A stretch of 64,000 nt of DNA. Source: Podocnemis expansa. Lineage: Eukaryota; Chordata; Testudines; Podocnemididae. The stretch spans positions 731,751-795,750 of the forward strand of contig ML682123.1 in the NCBI GenBank assembly GCA_007922195.1, given 5' to 3'. Both the position numbers and the translations under genes were made by a program. Positions 12,166 through 22,188 of the stretch are shown in pieces. A model generated the notes under the pieces. The model was not told the origin of the DNA and made no database searches. It saw nothing but the letters and a program-made list of their open reading frames with translations. How positions within the stretch are numbered: the first letter of the stretch is position 1; every line of letters begins with the position of its first letter.

Positions 12166-13448
12166 GCGGCGCTCAAAGAGAATTTTTAGTTCCTCAGTTT
12201 ACCCTACCACTGGCTCAGGGATAATAGCCAGTGTATCCCTTTCTCTGAGGATGACATTCTTTATGTCTGCAGAGCCATTTGAGCTGCTGCCCTGGCTGGG
12301 GTCAGAGATGGGAATCAGTGGGGGTTGGAAACAAACATTAGCTTATCTTGGCATCTGCTGAAATGCCTTTGAGGAAGAGCATCTCTTTGTGGTATATAGA
12401 AGATATATCTTTTCCCTTTTTGCAATATTTAGATCCCATGGCAGGAAATGATGTTGATCTAATTGGGTGCACACTCATGAGAGAGGCTGGCTGGAGGCTA
12501 GGACTTGGAAGCTTCAAGTTCAATTCCTTGCGCTGCGCACTTTGGACCAGATGCTTGCCAGTTCTGTGCTTCAGTTTCCCCATCTGTAAAAACGCAATTC
12601 TGGATTCCAAGTCTGGAGGTGAATCTTGTGATCACCTAGCCTAGTCTGATATGCTGAAGAACCAATCAGAATTAATTCCTCCTTGGATTAGAGCAGACTC
12701 CCAGAAAAACATCTCTTGATTTAAGACGTGCCCCTGACAGACAACCTACCATGACCCATGGCATGGTGTGCTGTTGGTTCGCCACTCACACTGTGATGCT
12801 GTCTGGGTCCAGAGGACTGGTTATGATTATTTTGCATATTAATATTTCATGTTTGCAATAATCCATATTGGATATCTCAGTAGAAAGGCTGTAATCTGTT
12901 AAGAATTATTATATGGTTTATATGTAGGTATCATGCCTGTATTAGAAATTAGAAATCTATTTGTTTTTATGTGTGTTCCAAGTGATTTGATTTTAAGGCA
13001 TTCCCAGACTGGCTATCTGCAAAAACATTACCTTCCTAATGGCCCGTCAAGGGAACTCCCAGCTGAAGTGGGCATTGGAGGAAACTTGTTTGGCCAGTCA
13101 CCCAAGCTGACCATGTGACTCAACTCCATTTTGATTTGGCAAGGACTCTGAGAGCATGGGGAGGGCCAGAAGGTGATAATAGGCCAAAGCCTATTCTCCA
13201 TTTTCTCTTTAGTGTTTTGTCTTCAGTCTGCAACCTGCAATCAACACCCTCCTCTGGAACTATCCTTCTGGGACTGAACAAAGGACTAAGACTCACCCAA
13301 GCTGCTGGGTGCATACCAGAGGAGTGGGACTAACCTGCAAACTACAGGATCTTCAAGGATTGCTTTCTATGGACTCTAAACCATTAGCATGTATGTGATT
13401 CACTCTGACCCTTTAACATCTCTCATATTTTGCTTTTTTCCTTCTATA

Positions 13449-14243
13449 TGTAACACCCATGTGGCCAGATAGAGTCTGCCTTGCAGGCGGCTCTGGCCAG
13501 AGAAGGGTGTGCGTGGGGACACAGCAAGGAGAGCCCCTTTGCCCCTGGGGCGTCTGTTCCAAACCCCCCAAGTGACCACACCCACACCCACACCCACCCA
13601 CACACACACACACACTGGGATACCACAGGGATTATGGGAATAGGGAAGGTTTCTTTACAGAGGTGCAGAGAGGAAACCAACAGGGGAGATGGGGCAGCAG
13701 TAACACAGAGTAACAGCTAACACAGGGCCCTGCAAGGCCCAACAATGCAGCAGGCCGGAGGCAGACATGAGCTCTGCATATGCACCATGAGTTCAGGAGT
13801 CCCAGCACAGCTCCAGTCCAGTGTTCAGTCCAGCAACTCCTAGTCTTCAGCGTCAGCACTTTCCCAGCAAAAGAAAACTCTCTGATGCCTCTTCTGCCTC
13901 TCTCTGCGAACCCAGAGCGACAACCTCCCCACTTAACTAACTACAACCTCCCCCCTGAGTCCCAGGTGCTGGACTCACGGCCCCACAGCTCCAGAAGGCC
14001 AGTCACTGGATGCTGCTCTGTCCTTGGGCGACTCTCCCCAGCACAGTGTCCTTCTGTGGGGGCTGGCCTGGCATCCCAGGTCAGCGTCTCTGTCTTCCCT
14101 GGCTTCAGGCAGGGCCTCTCCCTCTGCTTCCTTCCCAGGGCCTCTGGCTGCAGCTCCAGCCCCCCTCCTCAGCTCCACAAACCCTCTCCCATGGGGCAAA
14201 CATTTAAAGGAACCACGGTCCTTAAAACCCCAGGGGGGTTACA
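13449..14243. mobile_element. nested TGTAAC...GTTACA element (solo-LTR-like)
   Basis: Its ends are TGTAACACCC and GGGGGGTTACA and it is flanked by TATA at 13445-13448 and 14244-14247. The uninterrupted relative at 49.7-50.8 kb has a single TATAT-TAAACC at this place, which confirms the insertion. TG...CA ends fit a solo LTR, while the 10-bp inverted ends would also fit a DNA element. It includes a CA-rich simple repeat at 13577-13616. Confidence 0.7.
13577..13616. repeat. CA-rich simple repeat
   Basis: CCACACC and CA units over 40 bases. The short ORFs rich in Val/Cys or Thr/His here are artefacts of it. Confidence 0.9.
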
Positions 14244-14659
14244 TATATTAAACCTTTAGTTGTAGTTACTAAAGGATTGGCTGGCAGCATGATATTTTGG
14301 GTAAGATTCAAGCCTATATTGTTCCAGGTGATGTGGCTGACCCTTTGGGGTCAGGAGAACCTATTTCTTTAAGAGACCCAGTGGCTAGAGGGGACCATAG
14401 GAGCTGATGTGCAATAAGATGGCTGCTTCTGTTTATTATGCTTGCTGATGACCAGAGTGGGGAATAAGAAGCCTGTTATGTTACTGACTGGGAGACTGGT
14501 TTAAGTACCACCCGTCAGTGGTTTGGGGGTCTGGCCCCTGGTTTTGCAGGTTGCCCTGATTTTGGCACATTCAGAAGGTTATCCCAAGAGGCCTGGGTCA
14601 CACACACACCATTAAGAATTTACACCTTACTTCCACTCTGACAATGTCCAGTGTCAGCC

Positions 14660-15290
14660 TTCAGTTGTGTTAGGCCTTTGTAAAGGGGCATTTTGCAGCT
14701 TTTGTCAGCCATCAAGCAGAAAGTTTAAGAAAGTGGTAAAGAGTCATGACCCATGGTTTGGCTCTTTGGGGTGTCAGAAAAATATAGTAAAACTGTCTAT
14801 GAACCCTGACCGCAAGCTGCTCCAGATGCCTGACTATGATAGGTGCCATGGTAACAGGTTGTGGGTGAGATTTTTAAAGAACTTCTGGATATTAACTCAG
14901 CAAATGCACAGGATGTGGTCAGGGTAGGCTGTCTTCCCCTCCCCTTTTCCAGCGATGTGCTTGCAATAAGGAAATTGGCTGTCACTGCAAATGTCAGTGA
15001 CAAGAGGTTATGAATGAGATTGTCAGGTTGTGGCGCGAGTGCCTCTTGAAGTCCAAAGACTGACCTTGTCTTCCACTGAAGCATGGTGCAGAGCTGAAGG
15101 TACCTTCAGAGAGGAACCTTGACTGGTCGATGGGATTTATTGGAACTGGTAACACCGATTGATGAGCTACAGCTATAGGGCTACATTCATTTATTTAATT
15201 GGTGCTTAGCAATTGTACAATGAAAGGTTAATAAATTATAGTCTCTAAGGCGTACCGATGTGCTGTGCTCTCTCTTGGAATCCATTAACT
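14660..15290 (+). repeat. LTR-like dispersed repeat (pairs with 30100-30690)
   Basis: It shares with 30100-30690 the blocks AACTGTCTATGAACCCTGAC, TGGTCAGGGTAGGCTGTC, GGTGCAGAGC and CCTTGACTG in the same order. An AATAAA signal is present near 15229. The other copy directly follows a retroviral env-like remnant, so I infer that both are LTRs of one family. Ends are not exactly placed, and no ORF is credible. 15290-15870 shows nothing recognisable. Confidence 0.6.
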
Positions 15291-15872
15291 CCTCTTCAAA
15301 CCTTGTAAACCTAAGTCAGTGAGCTCTCAGGAGAGAGGAACTGACAGATTGGAAAACCAAGGAAGGATTTCCCTCAGGGAGCCTCTAGGAGCGAGGAAAT
15401 TGGGGGAAAAAACCACCTGACCTTTATCCAGTGAGTCCTCAGGCGAGGGAATCTGACTGAACTGCAGGTGTACACTCTCAGGGGAGGAAATGTGACCTGC
15501 TGACCGCAAGGCATAGGATAACATTGGGTGCTGGACTCACAGGAACGTAAGAGGTTAGGAGAGCTAGACTGCCTTTGTGTTAGCATGACCTCCAGGTGGG
15601 CTAGAATGCATTTAATTGCCCGTCTCCAGTGTCTCAAAAAACCCCAAAATATTAAACCCCAACAGTCACAGAGAAGCAGCTGGAGATCCAGGAGTCAGTC
15701 CATAAAGGACTCACAGCAAAGATTGTTCAGTTACCCTCCCCACATTAAAATACTATCTAAAACCAAACATAATGAACTTTATTAATTACTAACTTGGTAA
15801 ACCTTATCATAAAACAAACCACCCAAAATGAATTTAAACACAACAGTCTCCACAGAAACATTATGGGAAACA

Positions 15873-16366
15873 GGGCCGTACCTAGGGTAGGGTGACCCGG
15901 GCAGCAGCCCAGGCCCAGGCCCCTGCGCCAGCCATCCCATGCTGGGGACTGAGAGAGCCGGCCAAAAGCGTGGCCTGGTTCAGCGCTGCCAGTCCCCGCC
16001 CGCGCCCCCCCGGTCATGTGTACTGCTCTTGGTTCTGTGCTGGGGCAGCGGGGAGGTGGCGGAAAGCAGTGCCGGGCCCATATCGCTACTCCTCAGCCTG
16101 GCTGTGCTTCCTCCTGCCTCCTCCCCATTGCCTCCGGCACAGAGCCGAGAGCAGCACGCATGGCTCGGGGGGGGGGCAGACCGGCAGCGCTGAACCAGGC
16201 TGCCCTTTTGGCTAGCTTGTCCCGTCCCCGGCATGGGATGGCTGGCGCAGGAGCCTGCCCCGCCATTGGGATTGCTGGCCCCACCCGCCAGTGCCGGGGG
16301 GGATGAGTGGGAGCCCTGCAGAGGGTGAGTTGCCTGGGGCCCCGCACCCGCCCAGGGATGGCCTTG
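15873..16366. mobile_element. non-autonomous hAT-like element
   Basis: It starts CAGGGCCGTACC and ends GGGATGGCCTTG. Flanking 8-mers are ATGGGAAA (15865-15872) and GTGGGAAA (16367-16374), 7 of 8 identical. The GC-rich interior has no transposase. A fragment of the same family is at about 23030-23355. Confidence 0.75.
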
Positions 16367-16478
16367 GTGGGAAAGAAACCCAAGAGTCCCAAAGTTCAGG
16401 TGGAGTCACCCATATCTTAGCTGCAGTCTGTTCAAGTCCAAACTTGCAAGAAGCAGAAACCCTCTTCTTTGGCACAGG

Positions 16479-16851
16479 CAGGGCTAGCTTGACCCATGAG
16501 CAAATGAGGCCCTGGCTCAGGGCACCATTTACTTGTGGGCGGCTGCAGTGCTGCGCTGAGGGCAGGGTGGGCCAGCCCAGAAGCCAGACCTCACCCTCCT
16601 GTCCCTCCCTGAGACAGTCACTCTGCCCCTGGGAGTGGAGCAGGCCAGCCCACGGATCAGGCTCCATTATCTTGCTCTGCCTCTGGGCCGGCCCTCCCAA
16701 CCTGGAGGGAGGAACAGCTGGCCCAGGGGAGGGATAGGGCGAGTCGGACCAGAGCAGAGGCTGGGTTCCACTCCCATCACTCCCCCATGTGGTTGGGGGG
16801 CGCAAAATCAAAAGCCAGCTTGGGGTGCCATAGCCCCTTGAGCTGGCCCTG
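16479..16851. mobile_element. non-autonomous hAT-like element
   Basis: It starts CAGGGCTAGC and ends GAGCTGGCCCTG. Flanking 8-mers are GGCACAGG (16471-16478) and GGTACAGG (16852-16859), 7 of 8 identical. It is the same family as 24016-24340. Confidence 0.78.
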
Positions 16852-17066
16852 GGTACAGGGATCTTAGTAGGAATCCATTCAGGCTTTTCTTTCTCTTCTG
16901 GAACCTGCACCATCTAGTCAGTTCACTGGTTAACCAGCATTCAGTTACATATGAGAAAACTCTGCTGCAAAATGCTCCACAGCAGGGAGATAACATCTTG
17001 CTGTCCACTCCTGGGTCAGCTTCCCCCAGTCACACACTGAGCACATGGGCTCTTCTCATTGCAGTT

Positions 17067-17081
17067 CTGTGGCTGCTGCTC
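17067..17081. repeat. 15-bp direct repeat, left flank of the U2/Utopia composite
   Basis: CTGTGGCTGCTGCTC occurs here and exactly again at 22462-22476, just outside the two ends of the U2-derived sequence. It looks like the target duplication of the U2 fragment's own insertion. The inner bases overlap what U2 itself would have (GGAGC on the minus strand), so the U2 boundary is ambiguous by about 4 bases. Confidence 0.8.
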
Positions 17082-17168
17082 CTATTCCATCTCCCTGTTC
17101 CAAAAATCCATTTAATATATAGTCCTCAGATAGAGGACGTATCAGATATTAAACTGATAAGAACAGAT
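17082..17168 (-). ncRNA. U2 snRNA pseudogene, 3' segment (nt 38-124)
   Basis: Read on the minus strand this matches canonical vertebrate U2 snRNA nt 38-124 without indels: the branch-site-recognition region, then stem IIa sequence, the Sm-site-like ATTAAATGGATTTTTGG stretch and GGGAGATGGAATAG. Three substitutions are seen against the canonical sequence as I recall it: C78T, A85T or its neighbour, and G108A. The remaining 3' part of U2 is missing. Nucleotides 1-10 and everything after about 128 are absent at this locus and two LINE copies interrupt it, so it cannot make U2 RNA. Confidence 0.93.
17143..17168 (-). repeat. 26-bp target duplication of Utopia (3' side)
   Basis: U2 nt 38-63, identical to 22163-22188. 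The LINE's 3' terminus (TTTAA) abuts U2 nt 38 here. Confidence 0.95.
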
Positions 17169-17473
17169 TTAAAGTTTTATTATAAGTTAATATTTCATGG
17201 ACAATAGAGGTTTACAGTATAGCAGTAGGAGGTATCCAGACGGGGGTACGGGCTATCGGTGGGTACAGGGCCATTGAGGTCGGGGAGCGGAATAAGAACA
17301 TAGCCCAAGGGGTCCCGGATGGGGAGTGGAAGCGGGGGTTTAGGATGTAGGAGACAACACGGTAATGGGGGGGAGGTTACGCGTCACAGTGATCGCAGGG
17401 GGGTATAGGAGGAGGCGAGTACAAAAGTTGTGACAGTGCAGGATCCCCCATGGGATCCGTGGGGTGGTGAGAG

Positions 17474-18390
17474 TTACGGGGTGTCACGTCTTGGTGCTCC
17501 CGATACGTGGTACTGTCGGTGGCCGGTGATGTGCTCCACGTAGATGTCTTGGGACCACCGGATGCAGTCTGACACCATGAGGCGTCGCATGAGGCGGGCG
17601 TAGCGCCAGCCGACGCCGCAGGCCCGTAGCACAGTTTCGTTGCGAGGGTCCCAGGCGCCCAGGGCCCCTACGATCAGGGCATGGACCTGGACCTCGTAGC
17701 CTTTGGCTCTCAGGGCGTCGGCTAGGGGGGCGTACTTCTCCTCCTTCTGTATCCGTGCCGCGTGGAAGGCCGGGGACCGGTTCTCAAAGGGGATCATGAT
17801 GTCCACCATGATGACCCTCTTGCGCTCCTCGTCGGTGATGACGAGGTCGGGCCTCAGTTGGCTGTTGGTGCCGGGGATGGAGGAGTTGGTAGCGACCGTG
17901 CCTAGCCGGGCCGGGATGGCTTTCGCCAGCTGGTCTTGGACCGCGTTGTGACGGAGCTGCCAGGCCCTGGAGTGGGGCTTGCAACTGCAGAGGACGTGGG
18001 GCAGGGTTTCGTTGACGTACCCGCACTTCCGGCAGCGCTTGTCCCGGTTCCCATGGTGGATGGCTCCGTTGAGCGGCAGGCAGTTCAGCCAGGCCCTGTG
18101 GATGAAGCGCCAGTCTGCGAAGCGGGTGTAGCTGCCCTCGGCCAGGAAGTGGTTGCTGGCATCCCATTTACTGGTGAGCTCGAAGACCTTCCCTTGGTCG
18201 GGTTTCTTTTTCAGGGTCTCTACGTAGAGGGCGTGGACGGCATCCATCAGGGTCCTTTCCAGCGTGCCCCGGGCATGGGGGGGGACGATGGTGTTGTCGG
18301 GGGCGTTGATCCACGGAACCAGCACCGACAGTTCCTGGCGCTCCTCGCACCACGTCCAGCGGCAGCCCAGGCGCTTGCCCGGGCGCTGGC
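17474..18390 (-). pseudogene. Utopia restriction-like endonuclease domain
   Basis: The open frame extends up to 18568, but the genuine part begins near 18390, where the upstream frame hands over. Visible in order: a conserved GCRWTW/LSVLVPWINAP block, then a CX2CX8HX4C zinc knuckle (C-R-K-C ... H-V-L-C-S-C, 18034-17981), then the endonuclease core with R-P-D (about 17851), a V-D-I aspartate about 15 residues later and the downstream KEEKYAPL lysines. This is the PD-D-K arrangement of R2/R4/NeSL-type endonucleases, which cut target DNA to prime reverse transcription. It ends at a stop at 17474. It sits one base out of frame with the RT ORF; the break lies within 18370-18400. Confidence 0.88.
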
Positions 18391-21300
18391 GACGCGGGCA
18401 CGGGACCAGAGGGAGGAGATGTTGCCTCCGTCCCGGTGGAACTCTCCGTCTAGGGAGCTGCTGAGGTAGGTGGCGATGTCTTGTCCGGAGGGGGGCCTGG
18501 CGATCCGCTTTTGGGCGGCCTCGTGTAGCGCTCTGGCCGCAATGGTCTTTACCTGGGCGTCCGGGCATGTCAGCAGGCGGAAGGCCTGGGTGATCACCGC
18601 GACGTCGCGCAGGTCGCCCATGCGCGGCACATTGGCACCCCCCTGCCGGTGGCCGATGTAGGTCAGCTCGTTGCTGGCCCTCTGCGGGAGGAACAGCCAG
18701 TGCTTCACGAGCCGTCGAATGGCCCTGTCGGCCTTGTTGAGGGGGACCTTGGCCACGGCCGAGCCCCGCAGGACAAACGTGATGCGGGGGATGAGAAAGG
18801 TGTTGAGGGCAGCGATTTTTTGCCAGGGTGCCAGCAGGGAGGCGTCGAGCTTGGCGGCATCTTGCAAGATCTCGTGGATGGTGTCCTCAGGAGTCTGGCA
18901 TACGCGGAAGCCCGTCAGCGTTCCCAGGTGCTGGTACGCCTGGCCCTCCTCGAGGGGGGTCATGGTCTCGCCCTGGATAAGGAAGGGGCTTGGCTGGACC
19001 GGGTCCTTTCTGCGGCCATCGATGTGAAGGGACGCGCACTTTTTGGCATTGAAGCGCAGCCCTATCCAGTCGGCCGCCCGGCTGGTGGCGTCTAGCATGT
19101 CCTGGAGGTGCAGGGGGTCTTCCGCGATCAGGACCAGGTCGTCCGCGTAGGCCAGGATGTTGACCTTCTCCCTGTGGAGCTGGAAGCCCCTCGGGTCCTG
19201 GGCGACGGCTCGGATGAGCGGCTCCATGGCGAGGTTGAAGACGATGGGGCTGAGGGGGCAGCCTTGCTTCACCCCGCTCCGGATCGCCACCTCGGCCGTC
19301 TCTCCCTCGGTCAAGCGGATGGTGGTGATGCAGCCGTCGTACAGGTCCCGGAGCAGCTGGATGAAGCTGTCTGGCATCCCGAACTCCGCCAGCGTGGAAA
19401 AGATGTGCTGGTGGGGCATGGACCCGAAGGCATTGGCCAGGTCCAGCCAGGCCACTGTGCATTGCCTCCGCGCTCGCCTGGCCGTCTGGAGGGTGGACTG
19501 GAGGAGGAAGTTGTGTTCATAGCATCCCTCGCAGGCCATGAAGCCCTTCTGGACGGAGCTGACGGCGCCCCCGGCCACGGCCCAGTCCGTGATTCTGGCA
19601 GCCAGGCAGCCGGTGTAGAGTTTGTACATGGTGGAGCAGAGGGAGATGGGTCTCCAGTTGCCGGGGTCGTCCCTCTCGCCCTTCTTGTGTATCAGCACCG
19701 TCATGGCCTTCTTCCAGGCGGTGGGGGTCCGGAGGAGACGTTTGCAGCGGTTGAATAATGCCGAGAGCACCAGGCAGCCGGGGTCCCGTTTCTTGAGGAT
19801 ACCGTAGCGGATACCGTCCTTCCCCGGCGCCGTGTTCTTGGTCCTGGCCAGCCTGGCCACCACCTCCTGCGGCGTGAAGTCCGCCTCCAGATCCCCTACC
19901 TCGCTGATTCTGGGGAGCGGGGGAACACACGCCGGGCGCTCGGGAGTTACTAGGTCTGCGCGGTCGAAGACCTCGGTGAAGTAGGCCACCAGCCTCTCGG
20001 GGGCGATGGTGCAGTAGGGGGAGGGTCCATCGAGGATCTCTCGGACCGCCTTGGTGCGGTTCGCTCGGAACAGCTTCTGGATCTTGGAGGCCGCGGCCGG
20101 GTCGTAGCGTCTGGTCTGGTTCCTCCTTCTGGGCCCTCTCTCAACGTTGCCACGATTTGCTGGCGGCCTGCGGGGGGTCGCCGAGGTGGTCCCCTGGGCT
20201 GGTGTTTTCGCTGCGGTGATATCATCGGTCAGCTCCTGGGTGAGCCTTTCCATGAGGGGGTCGAAGACGTCGAAGGATTCTGCTGCGGCGAGCTGCTCTA
20301 GCCACAGGAGCTGCCAGGGTGTGGCGGGCCTTGTCTCTGGTGGTTCGTTGCTGTCCTCAGGGGGGGGCTCGGGGCACCCGTCGGATGGGCGTCTGGCTCG
20401 TGGGTTACCTCTGTCCTGGCGCCCGTGGGACCCATCGCTCAGGCGGTGGGTCGGGGGCACTGGCAGTGTTCCGGGGGCCCCATGCGAGGAGCCTGAGTTT
20501 GGTGTTCGGGGGGTGTTGGCACCTTGTTGGTGGGTGGGCTCAGGAGCTCTGGTCTCGGGTCTGAGGGCTGCCATCCGGGGCCCCGTGGTGTCACTGGGCC
20601 GCCTGTGGCCGGGTTCCTTTCGGGCGGGCTCTTGTGGGATCGGTGGGGGCCCGGACGCGGGGGTCCGGGTGGTCAGCGCGTGTGGCACGGCTGGTGTTGG
20701 CCTTCCGGCCACAGCGTCTCGGCTTGCTGGTGAAGGGGGGGGCCTCGCCCTCGTAGGTGGATGGGGCGCGCCCCCCCTCCCTGGATCTGGTGCGGGCCTT
20801 GAGGGTGTGCCGGCTGGCGGAGGGGCGACGGGTGGGCTGGCGACCGGAGGTAGGTGTGGAGGGGCTGCCCCGGGAGGAGCGAGCCGCCCCTTGCAGAGTT
20901 TTTGGTGCCTCTTGCACTGCTTCTGTGTCTCTATGACCTTGCTACAGCTCGCACATCTGAAGGCCACCTTCTTGTTGTGGATGTTCCTCAGGTGTCTCGT
21001 GGTGCCACCCAGGAGGTGGAAGTGGCGGGTCGGGAAGCAGAGGGGGCAGCGCAGGGTCTCTTCGGTGAGCGGGTAGCTGAAGTATATGAAGTCCCCTTCT
21101 TCTCCCTGGGGGGCCTGTGCCGGGCGGGCTTCGGCCCCACTGGCGGTTCCAGGGGAGGAGCCGGGGGACCCCGGGGGGGGTGTCCCGGGGGGTGAGGGTG
21201 GGTCTGGTGGGTCATCGGAGTTCATCGCGGCAGCGTTTCGGCGGAGGTGCTCCAGGACAGAAGCGACCCTGGTCTCGATGTCTCCCGTGCCCACCCCCGG

Positions 21301-21744
21301 GGGGCCGGGTCGCATCGCGGCGGGCCCGTGGGGTCTAAGGGCCGCGGGTGGGGAGGTGGCGTGAGTCTCGTCCGGTGGGGTGGGCGCGTAGGTCACTGTG
21401 GCTGGGGCCGAGGGAATTCCCGGCGGGGGAGGCGAGCCTCCCCCGGTGGCTGGCTCCCTGAAGTCGGCCGTCCCGCCAACGGATCTCGCGGGGCAGTTCC
21501 AGCGGCCAGTGGGCTCCCGGGGGGGTCGGATGGGCGGCGGGGGGAGCGGCAGCCAGCTGCCTGGCGATGGGCAACCGGTTGGTCTCGGGAGCGGCCTCGG
21601 TGGGGCCGGTCCTGCTCCCAGGGGGCCCCGGGGAGGATGTCCCCCCGGGGTCGGGGGCCGAGACCCCCATGCCTGCCGCCCGGTGGGCTGCGATGATGAG
21701 GGGCCAAGTCCATTCCCGGCGAGCCCCAGCAGGAGAGTGTACAC
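18247..21744 (-). pseudogene. Utopia ORF: zinc fingers and reverse transcriptase
   Basis: This is a 1165-codon open frame on the minus strand; numbering here starts at a GTG at 21744, and the first in-frame ATG is residue 144 (21315). Pro/Gly/Arg-rich N-terminus. Zinc finger 1 is CX2CX14HX4H (C233, C236, H251, H256) and zinc finger 2 is CX2CX12HX3C (C264, C267, H280, C284). The reverse transcriptase follows: GKDGIRYGILKK, RPISLCSTMYKLY, WLDLANAFGS (catalytic Asp 768), GVKQGCPLSP and AYADDLVLIA (YADD 866-869, 19149-19138). All catalytic aspartates are present. The last ~50 residues are out of frame after a single-base indel, so the endonuclease lies in another frame. The frame is also open upstream from 21744 to the U2 junction, with no ATG. 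Confidence 0.9.
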
Positions 21745-22117
21745 GGCGCCAACTCCGGCCCCTCCCGTGTCGGCTGCCGGGCGGGCGGTGGCGGTGTTGT
21801 TGGAAGTGGGGGCGCGGAGTCCAGACCCGGCTGGCGGGGGTGGCCACGGGGATCCCTCGGGTGATTCCCAGGAGTTCGTGGCCCTGCGTGCCTCGGCCGC
21901 TGCAGCAGCAATGGGGCCAGTCCCGTCAGCGGGGTTCCCTGGCAGGGGGATCTCCAGGGATGGGGTGGCCGGCTCCCCGGGGGCGGCTACCCGCTTACCT
22001 GGGGCGGAGGCGGTGCTTGAGCCGGCTTCGGTCTCGGTGGCTCCCTGTTGTGGCTCCTCCGCGTGGCCGGCCGGCTCCCCGACGCTGGTGGTGTGCGGGG
22101 CCTTGTCGGCATCCGGA

Positions 22118-22133
22118 CCGAGCTTCCGCTCGG
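22118..22133 (-). other. perfect hairpin near the Utopia 5' end
   Basis: A 6-bp perfect stem with a 4-base loop (CCGAGC-GGAA-GCTCGG on the minus strand) lies about 30 nt from the element's 5' junction. R2 elements, which are co-transcribed with their host RNA, carry a self-cleaving ribozyme at this place. I cannot show a ribozyme fold here; only the hairpin is seen. Confidence 0.45.
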
Positions 22134-22162
22134 CGTGTCTCGGTGGGGGAGACCAGGCGGCG

Positions 22163-22188
22163 CAGATATTAAACTGATAAGAACAGAT
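22163..22188 (-). ncRNA. U2 snRNA segment nt 38-63 between the two Utopia copies
   Basis: It is identical to 17143-17168. It forms the 3' junction of the truncated copy (U2 nt 38 at 22188) and the 5' junction of the long copy (U2 nt 63 at 22163). Confidence 0.95.

Larger units (their letters stand above)
5783..12180 (-). mobile_element. DIRS-like tyrosine-recombinase retrotransposon, heavily decayed
   Basis: The two ends are inverted repeats: 5826-5965 read forward matches 12015-12165 read in reverse complement, including the shared blocks CATTCAGTATTAGGTGTC, CTGTCAGGACAGGGCTGGCAG and GGCCATATATATGGCC. Inverted terminal repeats without a clear target duplication are characteristic of DIRS-1 elements. 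The minus strand at about 10020-9800 reads as a Gag-like block (DLWDAMKSFSSFLPQEHLED, AFVKEGALAFRHAITV, then AVVMR-stop-AAWLQDL) that resembles the Gag of reptile DIRS elements. A weaker reverse-transcriptase-like trace lies near 9350-9250. Frames are broken throughout, and an LTR repeat interrupts it near 8059. A second inverted copy of the end sequence at about 6041-6110 could be the internal complementary region. No tyrosine-recombinase ORF was recognised. Confidence 0.68.
12815..14640 (+). repeat. unclassified long dispersed repeat, interrupted at 13449-14243
   Basis: It matches 49690-50820 (reverse strand) from the TTTGCAATAATC region through TATGGTTTATATGTAGGTAT, TCCATTTTGATTTGGCAAGG, CTGCAAACTACAGGAT and TTAAACCTTTAGTTGTAGTTACTAAA. 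The copy at 49.7-50.8 kb is continuous where this one is split by a nested insertion. A partial copy is at 39240-39577. No coding frame is conserved. It may be LTR or internal sequence of an endogenous retrovirus, but I do not recognise it. Confidence 0.75.
17169..22162 (-). mobile_element. Utopia-like U2-targeted non-LTR retrotransposon, about 5 kb
   Basis: The element occupies a U2 sequence exactly: its 3' end (…CTTTAA) joins U2 nt 38 at 17168/17169, and its 5' end joins U2 nt 63 at 22162/22163, producing a 26-bp target duplication. It encodes N-terminal zinc fingers, a reverse transcriptase and a C-terminal restriction-like endonuclease. This is the R2-superfamily layout, and combined with the U2 target it points to Utopia, a lineage known from oomycetes, insects and reptiles. 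It is strikingly GC- and CpG-rich next to its AT-rich flanks, which suggests limited age. The 3' UTR (17169-17473) resembles the truncated copy at 22189-22435. It is one frameshift short of a continuous ORF. Confidence 0.9.

Noticed and set aside
16212..16913. 233-codon - strand ORF
   Set aside because: It runs through two hAT-like elements and the unique spacer between them, so it cannot be one gene.
18649..21696. several 110-310-codon + strand ORFs
   Set aside because: They lie opposite the GC-rich Utopia ORF. High GC makes stops rare on both strands; no motifs were seen.
17169..22162. R2 element (28S rDNA target)
   Set aside because: The domain layout is R2-like, but both junctions are U2 snRNA, not 28S; no rDNA is present.
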